Below, piece by piece: positions 34,436 through 42,799 of a stretch of 45,224 nucleotides of DNA; position 1 is the first letter of the stretch, and every line of letters starts with the position of its first letter. Source of the DNA: Opitutaceae bacterium (GTDB lineage: Bacteria > Verrucomicrobiota > Verrucomicrobiia > Opitutales > Opitutaceae); assembly GCA_018402455.1 (NCBI GenBank), contig JAGYIG010000028.1:1-45224 (forward strand), written 5' to 3'. The position numbers were made by a program, and so were the translations under genes. The notes beneath the pieces are model-generated. The model saw nothing but the letters and a program-made list of their open reading frames with translations. It did not search any database and was not told the DNA's origin.

Positions 34436-34620
34436 ATAAAGGGAAAGGAGGCGAGACCGTAGAATCGGCGGAGGTCAAGTCAAGCGCTCTTGCGGGTCTT
34501 TTTTAAATGGATCCGATTCCATCGGCTGAAAGGACCCGCAACTGACCCCGTCGCCAGTCGAGCTGACCGCCGCGTTCCCGCCATCAGCCGGGGACTCGCC
34601 GTGACGCCACGCGAGACGGT

Positions 34621-35727
34621 CTAAAAATCCCACTCGATGCCTGATTGGATGATGAGGCGGCCTTTTTTAGCCGGGGCGAAGCTGCCGTAGATCGGGCCCA
34701 ACGGACCCAAGCCCGACAGGATGGGGGCGGGAATGGGGCCCAACGTATTATCGTAGATATAGTTTCCGGTGATGGTGAAGGCGATGGACTTGGAGAGGGC
34801 GGCGCGCAGTTTTACCTCCGCATCTGCCTTCCACACTTCGGTCTCCTCGAAGCCCATCCGGAACTTCAGGCGTTGTTCCACGGAAACGCGCTCGTTAAAG
34901 TGGTATTCAAAGCGCTCGAAGAATCCCCCGGAGACGATCCAGTCGCCGTCGTAGATGGTGCCCTTCTCGGATTCCGAAAGCCCGATGCCGGGCCCAAAAT
35001 CGAGCGTGAGCTTGCCGGGATGATCGACCAACTTGAACCCCAAGCCAAAGAGCGTTTCGAACTCATGATCGATCAAGGCGATCTCATCGACAGCGTAGCT
35101 GACACTGCCGAAGGTGTAGCGACGGGGGTTTTTGAGAATATTCAGGTAATTGGCCTCCGCGCCGTAGGAGTCCACCACCCGGCCCGCCGGTTCATACTCG
35201 GCTTGGTTGAAGTTGCCCCGCATTTCCAGGACCGAATTTTTGGTGGCGCGGATGTAGAGGCCCGAGACGCCGTAGTTGTAGGTCACGCCCTGCAGACCGA
35301 GGGCGGCGCCGGTGTCCGGAAGTCCCGCCGGGATGCCGGCCCCCAGAGGGCCCTGGCGGAAATTGGCGGTGCTGTAGTTGCCATTAAAAGACAGTGACCT
35401 TTTGACGTAGGGCTTGGCGGGATCTTTGGCGGTCTCATCCCGGGCGACCTTGACGGGGTCGGGGGCGGTCACCCGTTCGACCGCGGCGCTGGCGGCGGGT
35501 TTGGCCGGTTCCGGTTGGGACGTATCCGTTTCGCGGGTGGTACTGTCAATATCAGCCCGAGCCACGGTAATCTGGCCGATGAGATCGGCTTGGATCGTGA
35601 CCTGATTGCCATCGTCCTGGAGGATTTCACCTTTCAGCACGGAACCGTTCTTAAGCCGGATGGTGGCTGCGGACGCGGTGGCAATGACGCCGATGAGATA
35701 AACCAGCAGAAGGGGTCGGAAGCGCAT
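34621..35727 (-). CDS. DUF481 family outer-membrane protein
   Basis: About 368 aa from ATG 35727 (MRFRPLLLVYLIGVIATASA is a clear signal peptide ending near SAA; an upstream in-frame codon at 35763 only adds a non-signal extension). Residues 21-60 (IRLKNGSVLKGEILQDDGNQ) are a small beta domain common in these proteins, followed by a Pro/Ala/Thr linker. About 250 residues of alternating beta strands (SLSFNGNYSTANF; NYLNILKNPRRYTFGSVSYAVDEI; LDFGPGIGLSESEKG; FERFEYHFNERVSVEQRLKFR) end in the aromatic LIIQSGIEWDF typical of outer-membrane barrels. Function in the family is unknown. Confidence 0.85.
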   Translation of the reverse strand: MRFRPLLLVYLIGVIATASAATIRLKNGSVLKGEILQDDGNQVTIQADLIGQITVARADIDSTTRETDTSQPEPAKPAASAAVERVTAPDPVKVARDETAKDPAKPYVKRSLSFNGNYSTANFRQGPLGAGIPAGLPDTGAALGLQGVTYNYGVSGLYIRATKNSVLEMRGNFNQAEYEPAGRVVDSYGAEANYLNILKNPRRYTFGSVSYAVDEIALIDHEFETLFGLGFKLVDHPGKLTLDFGPGIGLSESEKGTIYDGDWIVSGGFFERFEYHFNERVSVEQRLKFRMGFEETEVWKADAEVKLRAALSKSIAFTITGNYIYDNTLGPIPAPILSGLGPLGPIYGSFAPAKKGRLIIQSGIEWDF

Positions 35728-35946
35728 GCCACTCACAGATGCCTGTCGGGAGGGGTGGGGCAATTTAAAAAAGTGCCGGAGGCGTCGTCGCGGAGAAGTG
35801 GAGACGAGGCAGACCGGGGAGGGCGATTTGGCCCTAAACTTAAGCTCGCTTTGTCGGAGAGGGCAGCCCGATGTTTGGGCCGTCGAAAACGACGTTTTTT
35901 GGGGGGGGCAATCCGACCCTCCTAGGGTATTTATGAAATTCTGAGC

Positions 35947-37590
35947 ATGAGTAAGAGCTACCGCTTTAAAGCTGGCGATCCTTGGCGAGTGGTTCCCTTC
36001 ATGCTCCTCGGAGCGGTTTTGCAGGGGGGGCTGGCGATTGGGGTTAGTGCGGCGGACTCCCTCTTCATCTCGAATATCGGGTCCGATCAGCTGCCGGTTA
36101 TTTACGCCTGCATGCCGTTGCTGATGGTTGCTTATATTAGTGCCTACACCCGAATTCTGAACCGCTGGGGAATCGACCGACTGTTTGTGGCGACCATTGG
36201 GGTGTTGGTGGTGGGAGGGTTCGGCTTCGCTTACCTGCTGCGGGCCGAAGCCCCTTCGGACTCGATTTACTACATCGCGATGTTTTACGGGTCCTTGTGG
36301 TACATCGCCCTGTATTCGCTGCTATGGAATTTCATCGATGGATTTTTCGATCTCAGTGAAGCCAAACGTCTGTTTGGACTCATCGCGGGAGGGTCGGCGG
36401 TCGGCGCGATTGTGGGGGGATTTTTAGTATCCACCTTGAGTGGAATCATGGGCGTGGCCTGGCTGTTTGGGGTGTGGGCCACCTCGGTATTGATGGCGCT
36501 GCCGATCGTGTGGTGGATCGTGCGCAACGTGCCGCGCGTGGTGGGCGACGACGGGGGCGAACCGGCCGATGGGAACGTAAGCCTCAAAGACACCCTGCGC
36601 CACGTGTTGGGATCGCGTTATGTGACGATCCTGACGCTGGTCATCTTCATGGTATCGGTGGCGGCGACCCTGTGTGAGTTTCGCTACTACACCATTTTTG
36701 AAGAACACTATCCTGATGAGCAGGCGCTGGCGGGGTTGTTTGGTCAGCTTTACGCCGGGGTGAACCTCTTCAATTTGGTGGTCACCCTGTTTCTGTTTCG
36801 GGTGATGGTGCGTTGGATCGGGGTGCGCAACGTCGCCATTATCCAACCGGTGGTGTTTTTGCTCGTATTTGGTTTTATGATACTCAATGGCGGGTTTGCC
36901 GCGGCGCTGTTTGGCTTCGTGGCCTTCCAGGGGGTCATGACCTCGATTGAGTATAATAATCAGAATCTTTTGTTCAACGTGCTGCCGGAGCGGGGCAAGG
37001 AGGCGACGCGGACGTTTGTGGAGGGGATATGTGATCCCGTGGCGACGGCGTGCGCGGGTATTTTCCTGATAGGCGCGCAGCATCTGTTTTCCGATACGGG
37101 ACTGTCGGGGGTCGGGTTTGGGGTTTCCTTGGTCTGTTTGATTCTGGTGCTGGTGCTCCGGGTGGAGTTTGTGAAATCCATGATCCTCAACGTGCGTCGC
37201 AGTTGGTTGGATTTCAGTCGGACGGAGCGCCTGCAGTCGCTGGTGCGCCCCACCGATCTGGCGTTCCTGCGGGGGCGGGCGGATGATGTTCAAGCGGCGG
37301 AGCGGGAACGACTGGCCGCGATGGAGCGGCTCTGGCACCTGGATCCGGTTGATACGGTGGGTCGGCTGCTGGATTTTTTCCCGCACATGTCGCCGGCGCT
37401 GCACGATGACGCGGTGGAGTTGCTCGACCGCATCCTGCTCTCGGACAACCCCAAGGTGATCGACCGCTGTTTGACCTGGGCCGAGGTCAACGGGGCGGGC
37501 TGTGACCCGCTGGTGTTGGAGTATTTTGGGCGGCAACGTTTGGTGCCGATCGAAGTCGGCCGGGCTCGCGTGCGGTCGGCGGACCCCTGA
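35947..37590 (+). CDS. NTT/MFS-type membrane transporter (ATP:ADP antiporter-like) with start of HEAT region
   Basis: 547 aa. Residues 1-420 hold about 12 membrane helices. WRVVPFMLLGAVLQGGLAIGVSAADSLFISNIGSDQLPVIY, SLLWNFIDGFFDLSEAKRLFGLIAGGSAVGAIVGGF and VAFQGVMTSIEYNNQNLLFNVLPERGKEATRTFVEG are the pattern of nucleotide-transporter-like (NTT) proteins, which in free-living bacteria occur fused to HEAT repeats and a cNMP-binding domain. The last 120 residues are soluble helical repeats (HLDPVDTVGRLLDFFPHMSPALHDDAVELLDRIL). The next gene continues with HEAT repeats only 46 bp later in another frame, so one ancestral protein of about 1,040 aa has either been split or frameshifted near 37580-37635. 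Substrate is unknown. Confidence 0.82.
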   Translation: MSKSYRFKAGDPWRVVPFMLLGAVLQGGLAIGVSAADSLFISNIGSDQLPVIYACMPLLMVAYISAYTRILNRWGIDRLFVATIGVLVVGGFGFAYLLRAEAPSDSIYYIAMFYGSLWYIALYSLLWNFIDGFFDLSEAKRLFGLIAGGSAVGAIVGGFLVSTLSGIMGVAWLFGVWATSVLMALPIVWWIVRNVPRVVGDDGGEPADGNVSLKDTLRHVLGSRYVTILTLVIFMVSVAATLCEFRYYTIFEEHYPDEQALAGLFGQLYAGVNLFNLVVTLFLFRVMVRWIGVRNVAIIQPVVFLLVFGFMILNGGFAAALFGFVAFQGVMTSIEYNNQNLLFNVLPERGKEATRTFVEGICDPVATACAGIFLIGAQHLFSDTGLSGVGFGVSLVCLILVLVLRVEFVKSMILNVRRSWLDFSRTERLQSLVRPTDLAFLRGRADDVQAAERERLAAMERLWHLDPVDTVGRLLDFFPHMSPALHDDAVELLDRILLSDNPKVIDRCLTWAEVNGAGCDPLVLEYFGRQRLVPIEVGRARVRSADP

Positions 37591-37636
37591 CCGAGCGCTG
37601 GGGCGGTGGTGTTGTGGGAGAGTGGGTGGGTCGCGG

Positions 37637-39100
37637 ATGTGCCAAACCGCGCTGCGGGTTATCGACGATTTACTGGAGGGCGGGGCGGCGGCAGCCGAGT
37701 CGGGCTGGCACGCATTGAGCATGATCGGGGAGATTCGGTTTATCCCGCGACTGCTGCCGAATTTGCGTAGCGCGGATCCCGTTTTACGGCTGCGGGCGCT
37801 GCACGCCTTGCAACCGCTGATGGGTCCGGACACGTCAGGAGTGCAGCGGGACCTACTCCGTCTGATGGCCGGAAACAAGCGCTTGGAGGAGCGAATTTTG
37901 GTGATTGAAGCGGTCAAAAGCATCGGGGATTCCGCCATCATAGAGCCCCTACTGCGGCTTACGAGTGACACTGTGCCGCAGGAACGCCGGAGTCTGGAGC
38001 ACCTGTTGACGAGTTTTGGCCCCCGGGGCGTCCCCGCGGCGGTCAAGGTCTTGCGGGGGACGCAGTATCCGCTGGCCTCTCGATCCATTGCGGCGAAGGC
38101 CCTGGCCCGCGTGGCGTTCTCGCAGCTTGAGCAGATGGTGCCCGAATTGATCGAGGACATAGTGAGGCGGGCCTATGTCGTGGTGGCCTACCGCCACGTC
38201 CTGAGCCGCAATGCGGCCCGGGGACCCGGCACGCGGGCGCTGGGATTGGTTTACCAGGATCTGCCGCGCCTCATGCTGGAGCTGGTTTTGGAGCTGCTGA
38301 GCGTGATCGGTCGATTGTCCAGCTACGAATCGGTGTTGGCGGCCCTGCGCGCGGAAAACGGTCGGGAGCGGGGCTATGCCTTGGAGAGCATCGAGCAGGC
38401 CTGCGGTCGCCAGTTGTTTGACCGGTTGCTGCCGATTCTCGACGAGCGCCCGGAACCGGAAATAATGGCGATGGGACTGAAGCTGGGGGTCGATCAGGAC
38501 ATTCCGGTCAACACCATCATCGACCAGTCCTTGACCTCCGCATTCGCGATGGAGGTCTCGGCGGCGTTGCAGGCGAAAGTCGAGGCCGCCCCGGATCGGG
38601 TTCAGGAAATTTGTTTAAATTCCTTGGTGGCTCAGGCTCAGCCGATGGTGCGGATGACCGCGCTGTCCCTGATGCGTCGCTCGGATCCCCGTCTGGCGCA
38701 TGAATCCACCGTGGTGGAGCAGGTTTGCGAATTGGTGCAGCACGTTTTCTTTCGCAACTGGGGCGTACGCTCGCTGGAGGCCGTGGCTGAGCAGTTGGAG
38801 GAGCGCTGGCACGAGGTGGGGGAGGTGGTGGTCGATATGGGTTTAAAAATGGACCGCTTTGGGGTGGCGCTGGAGGGACGATTCGAGGCGGCGGACACCC
38901 GCGAGACGGTTTCCTTACCCTCCCCGGCGAACTTTGGCCGAGAGTCCCTCGGGGAGGGACGGTGGGATCAAAGGCGTTCGGTGGTGGTCACGGAACGCGC
39001 CCGGATTCTTTGGATGCCCGCCAATGCGTTGCGGGCCTGTCTCCAAGCTCAACCCCGACTGGCCATCGATCTGCTGGTTTGGAAACTGGCCCAACCGTGA
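37637..39100 (+). CDS. HEAT-repeat protein with degenerate cyclic-nucleotide-binding C-terminus
   Basis: About 487 aa from ATG 37637 (upstream codons in this frame overlap the transporter gene and look non-coding). Residues 1-380 are helical HEAT-type repeats (GWHALSMIGEIRFIPRLLPNLRSADPVLRLRALHAL; VIEAVKSIGDSAIIEPLL; LNSLVAQAQPMVRMTALSLMRRSD). The end (FGRESLGEG; RSVVVTERARILWMPANAL; LAIDLLVWKL) matches the second half of a cNBD fold, including the phosphate-cassette position FGxxSL, but without a clear Arg for cNMP. It is probably the other part of the preceding transporter. Its stop overlaps the next start (GTGA). Confidence 0.78.
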   Translation: MCQTALRVIDDLLEGGAAAAESGWHALSMIGEIRFIPRLLPNLRSADPVLRLRALHALQPLMGPDTSGVQRDLLRLMAGNKRLEERILVIEAVKSIGDSAIIEPLLRLTSDTVPQERRSLEHLLTSFGPRGVPAAVKVLRGTQYPLASRSIAAKALARVAFSQLEQMVPELIEDIVRRAYVVVAYRHVLSRNAARGPGTRALGLVYQDLPRLMLELVLELLSVIGRLSSYESVLAALRAENGRERGYALESIEQACGRQLFDRLLPILDERPEPEIMAMGLKLGVDQDIPVNTIIDQSLTSAFAMEVSAALQAKVEAAPDRVQEICLNSLVAQAQPMVRMTALSLMRRSDPRLAHESTVVEQVCELVQHVFFRNWGVRSLEAVAEQLEERWHEVGEVVVDMGLKMDRFGVALEGRFEAADTRETVSLPSPANFGRESLGEGRWDQRRSVVVTERARILWMPANALRACLQAQPRLAIDLLVWKLAQP

Positions 39101-41037
39101 AACGTCCGACCCTTCAGTTCAAAGTCCGCACGTGGCTGCAGTTGGGCTTGCTGCCCGCGCTCGCCGGTATCGCCATTTGGATCGGGTGGGGGCTCTACGT
39201 TGATCTGCGCCGGATCATTTTGGATGGGTTTGATCGGCAACTGACGGCGCCCAGCGTGGTCGCCGCGGCGTTCATTGACCCGGAAGAACATGCCTGGTTG
39301 GCTGAGCAGCGAAATGTGCGGGCGTTGGCCTATGCGAGCAGGCCGGACGTTTTCTATGCGCTGGCCGATTTCGCCGGGGTGACGAAGTTGGTGGAGCTCT
39401 CCCCGGAGGACGGTCGGATTCCGGAACGGGGGGTGATACTGGACCCGGCGATACGCGATCTGGCCTTCGATGCGACCAGCGGCAGCTTGATCGGTCTGAC
39501 GCAAGACCGCGGCGCGCTGGTGCGGATAGATCCCGCCACCGGCCGGGGTCAGGTTTGGCCCGAATCCCCCGCGGGGGTTCAGGAAATCGCGGACGCGGGG
39601 GAGGCGGGAATCTGGCTCAAAACCGATGCGGTTTGGCGCTGGAGCCCGGCTTCGGCTGCCGTTCCCGACCGGTTGCCGATCCCCGCCGGGGAAGGCGACC
39701 TGCGGCTCGGCGGCACGGAACCGGGAGGTGGCGACCTCATATGGATCAGGGCGGCAGCCGACGGGTGGGTCAGGCAGGGGGTTGCCACCGGCGGTTTCCG
39801 CGAAGTCCCGTGGGTTGGCGAGGTCAACTTGCCGCAGGAATTGGGCTACGACGGGAAGCGGCGCCGTTGGGTCGCTGCTCAGGAAAAATTGCGGCTGCTC
39901 GATTTGGCGAGCGGCACGACCGTGCCCGATTCGTTTGTTTCCGCCTATGGTCGGGAGGACTCGGCGGAGTATCGGCGGCTGCTGGACCCGCTGATCCGCA
40001 TCCACGCCCGCTTGGGGCTGAGTTACCTTTACACACAAGTCGTTGAGCCGCCCGACCGCATTCGGTATGTGGCGGACACCCCCGAGAGCGGCACCCATTC
40101 CCTGTTGCTCTCAACCGATGTGCTGCCGGCGACCGAGGTGGCGGGGGTCACGCGACTCAAAGCGGAGGGCTCGCTGCACTACACCGATCTGCAAAAATGG
40201 GAACAGTGGGGGTGGTTGAAATCGGCGTTCGCACCGATCTTCGACGAGCAGGGCAAAGTCATTGGGATGACGGGAACGGATTTTAATGCGAGCGTGATTG
40301 AGCATAGTTTAAGGCGGGCCCTCTTGGCGGTTTTTGTGATCGGAGGGCTCACGCTGGTCATCGCCTCAGGTTGGTCTTTGGTCGTATCGCGCTGGTTGCA
40401 GCGTCCCATCGAGAGCCTCAAGTCGGGCGCCCTGGATGTGGCTGCGGGCGATTTTCGTGCGCTGACGGCGACCGGATCGCGCGAGGTGAACGCGCTTACC
40501 GAGGTCTTCAATCAAGCGAGTGCGGTGATGGAGCGGTCGGTCAAGAACCTGACCGACGAAGTAAACCTGCTGCTCCGGCGGCGGGACCGCGCCGAGGTGC
40601 AACGCGTGTTTATCGATTCTTTGTCCCCCCATCGGGTATTCGAGGAGGAATCGTCGGTCGCCGTTTCGCACTACCAAGCCGGGGTCGGCGGTGCCATTGC
40701 GCTGGGCGGCGAGCGGCGGTTGATTTGGTGGGAGGAAAGCAGGGAGGGCGAGGCGACGCCGGAATCCTTGGTGCGGTCGGGGGGCGTGGCCGGGCAGGTG
40801 CGCACCCGCTTCGGCTCACTCCGCACATCGACGGATTCGCCCTCGCGGTGGCCTGATCGGGTGCGGGCCGTATTGGCGTTGGACCTGGCGCGCCGGACCG
40901 CGGTGGTCTGGACGAAACATCCCGAGGATCCTTTGCCGGTTTCCCGTCATGAAGAACGGTTCACCATGGGCTGGTCGGCCAGCGGACCGGTGCTGGTGGT
41001 GTCCCACTACGAATTATCGGAGACCCCCACGTCATGA
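39097..41037 (+). CDS. HAMP-domain membrane sensor with Cache-like region and degenerate SpoIIE/PP2C C-terminus
   Basis: 646 aa from GTG 39097, overlapping the HEAT gene stop by 4 nt (GTGA); the open frame further upstream is a shadow. Helix one is TWLQLGLLPALAGIAIWIGWG. A large periplasmic region of about 370 aa includes propeller-like units (IRDLAFDATSGSLIGL; GALVRIDPATGRG) and a Cache-type end, PIFDEQGKVIGMTGTDFN. Helix two is LLAVFVIGGLTLVIASGWSLVV, then HAMP (WLQRPIESLKSGALDVAAGDF), a coiled coil, and about 140 residues whose pattern (VLALDLARRTAVVWTKHPEDPLPV ... GPVLVVSHYEL) fits the second half of a SpoIIE phosphatase, without the metal-binding Asp residues. The output is probably protein-protein. 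The SpoIIE link is tentative. Confidence 0.72.
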   Translation: MKRPTLQFKVRTWLQLGLLPALAGIAIWIGWGLYVDLRRIILDGFDRQLTAPSVVAAAFIDPEEHAWLAEQRNVRALAYASRPDVFYALADFAGVTKLVELSPEDGRIPERGVILDPAIRDLAFDATSGSLIGLTQDRGALVRIDPATGRGQVWPESPAGVQEIADAGEAGIWLKTDAVWRWSPASAAVPDRLPIPAGEGDLRLGGTEPGGGDLIWIRAAADGWVRQGVATGGFREVPWVGEVNLPQELGYDGKRRRWVAAQEKLRLLDLASGTTVPDSFVSAYGREDSAEYRRLLDPLIRIHARLGLSYLYTQVVEPPDRIRYVADTPESGTHSLLLSTDVLPATEVAGVTRLKAEGSLHYTDLQKWEQWGWLKSAFAPIFDEQGKVIGMTGTDFNASVIEHSLRRALLAVFVIGGLTLVIASGWSLVVSRWLQRPIESLKSGALDVAAGDFRALTATGSREVNALTEVFNQASAVMERSVKNLTDEVNLLLRRRDRAEVQRVFIDSLSPHRVFEEESSVAVSHYQAGVGGAIALGGERRLIWWEESREGEATPESLVRSGGVAGQVRTRFGSLRTSTDSPSRWPDRVRAVLALDLARRTAVVWTKHPEDPLPVSRHEERFTMGWSASGPVLVVSHYELSETPTS

Positions 41038-41429
41038 GTCCCGTGGAAATCATGTTCGCGCTTCAGCGACACGCGCCGTTTGACAGCCTCACGGACCGAG
41101 AGCTGGAGATTGCCGCCACCGTCGCGGTCGAACGTCGGTTCGCGCCCGGGACATTGGTATTGGGACCGGGCGAACCCTTTCATCGCCTGTTGATCAGGTT
41201 GGAGGGATCGTGGTGGCTGCAAGATCGAGAGCTGCCCGGGGTGTTGGGCATCGAGTCGCTGTTGGTCGGAGTGGAAGGGCCGGGCGAGATTCGGGCGGGA
41301 ACCAATGGGGTCAGGTGCCTGACCCTCTCGCGAGGGCATTTTTTCACGCTGATCAATGAGTGTCCGGCCCTGTTGCTTTCGCTCCTGTCGGGCGCGGATC
41401 TTCCCGCCGAGGAGCGGGAATTTTTATGA
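41034..41429 (+). CDS. small cyclic-nucleotide-binding-like protein
   Basis: 131 aa, one domain of cNBD type: IMFALQRHAPFDSLTDRELEIAATVAVERRFAPGTLVLGPGEPFHRLLIRLEGS is the normal cNBD start (helix, then the GxxLxxxGEP barrel). LGIESLLVG stands for the phosphate cassette FGExxLL, and CLTLSRGHFFTLINECPALLLSLL is the closing helix. The ligand-contacting Glu and Arg are not clearly kept, so it may act as a ligand-free protein module. It overlaps both neighbours by 4 nt (ATGA), marking tight coupling. Confidence 0.75.
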   Translation: MSPVEIMFALQRHAPFDSLTDRELEIAATVAVERRFAPGTLVLGPGEPFHRLLIRLEGSWWLQDRELPGVLGIESLLVGVEGPGEIRAGTNGVRCLTLSRGHFFTLINECPALLLSLLSGADLPAEEREFL

Positions 41430-42787
41430 AATTACGAACCCAGGCGCTGTGGGGGGTGGTGCCCCTGTTCCTGATGATCGGCTTGGCCGGGGTCGCCGCG
41501 AAGATGCTGCTCAAGTCGCACGATTGGCGCCTAGGCGCCGAAGAACAGGCCCGGGGCAGGCCGTGAGCCTCGCGGGAATACCTATGGGGATTCAGTGGCA
41601 TGGAGACTGCCGCAGAGCAACGCCTGCGCGAGGCCGAAACCAAGCTGGCCCGTTGGGATTTTCTCCGGGAAATTCGAGTTTGGGATGCCGAGGGAAACTT
41701 GATTCATCAGTGGTCCGTTTCGCGTTCGCCGACGGAGGCGACGATCGCCCCGACTCCGTGGTTGCGCGCGGAGGAAGCCAACGCGGACAACGCGTTTTCG
41801 ATCAGTCGACTTCGGTTGAGTTTGGCGGAGGAAGATGCGGTCGTTCACGGTGGTGCGGTGGTTTGGGGGGAGGACGCAAGTCGTCTCGGCTGGATCGAAT
41901 GTGAGCTCGACGCACCGGGTTGGTTGGAAGCGATTGGCTGGCGGGATGAACGCAACAACCAGCGGGCGGGCGTGCTCGAAGTCATGGTGGTCATTACCCT
42001 GCTCGGTGTCTTGATCGCGCTGCTGTTTGCCCGGTTGGTGCGGGGCGATATTCAACGCCTCATCCGCTCGGCGGAAAAGGTGGGCGGCGGCGACTATCAG
42101 CCGCCGCCGGGGATGCGGGTGATGGAGCTGCAGGATCTCAGTGAGACGTTCGCGGTGGTCGACAGCCTGACCAATGAGAACCGCCGGAAGTTTCAACGGT
42201 CCCTCATCGAGAATGAGATTTTTCGCACCAGTGAGGTGTTGGTCGAAGAGTTTCAGGCTGCGGCCATGCCGGATATTGACCAGGTGGTGGCGGGGAAGCG
42301 GGTGGTGAGTCGGCTCTTTGACAAAGTCGAGGGCTCGCGTTGGCACGGTCTCGGTGGCGATGAGCAACGGGGATGGCTTTGGCTGGGCTCCCTCGCCGGA
42401 CCCGACGGAGTCGAGCGGGCGGCGCAAGCCTTGGCGGTCACCACCGAGTTCGAATCCCTGCTCTTACGACAGGCGGTTCCCGCCGACGCGGCCCTGTTGG
42501 AATTGGGCTCCCTGTATCAGCTGAAACAAGCGCAGGTGGTGACGTGGGCCAAAGATGCGAGCGAGTGGGAAGTCTGGCACTGGTCAGCCGGGTCACCGGA
42601 CGCGACGCGGCAAGTGATCCCCGGCGGGAAACGTTACCTGGCCCACGACCTCCGGGGCGAACTGGCGACTACGATTGACTTGGTCTGGGCTGGCTCCGCT
42701 TCGCGGGAATTCGATGTCGCGTTGGCGGAGTTGGAGCAGGTTCTGGGCAATACCAATGCGGTGGTGGCCGCCCTTGATTCGCGATGA
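41426..42787 (+). pseudogene. second HAMP-domain membrane sensor with degenerate SpoIIE-like domain; in-frame TGA near the start
   Basis: Starts at ATG 41426 with ATGA overlap. It has helix MKLRTQALWGVVPLFLMIGLAGVAA, then TGA at 41564-41566 in the same frame as the long remainder (ATG 41600 onward, 395 aa). Around the stop the +1 frame reads GQAVSLAG, so two compensating indels would restore one protein of about 453 aa. After a short periplasmic part (REIRVWDAEGNLIHQWSVS) come helix two (VLEVMVVITLLGVLIALLF), HAMP, a linker, and a C-terminal domain that follows a SpoIIE pattern (EEFQAAAMP; GLGGDEQRGWLWLGSLAG; WHWSAGSPDA in place of AGHPPP) with altered metal residues. If the stop is real, the shorter protein from 41600 would lack the first helix. 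Confidence 0.68.
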
Positions 42788-42799
42788 TCGTGCCCGCGC

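Noticed and set aside
36424..38160. Long minus-strand open frame (578 codons) opposite the transporter and HEAT genes
   Set aside because: Antisense to clear membrane helices and HEAT repeats; composition is rich in Arg, His, Pro and Ser with no domain. A shadow of GC-rich coding sequence.
41564..41566. TGA as a selenocysteine codon
   Set aside because: Not in a redox motif, no evident SECIS-like hairpin after it, and neighbouring genes show indel-type breaks.
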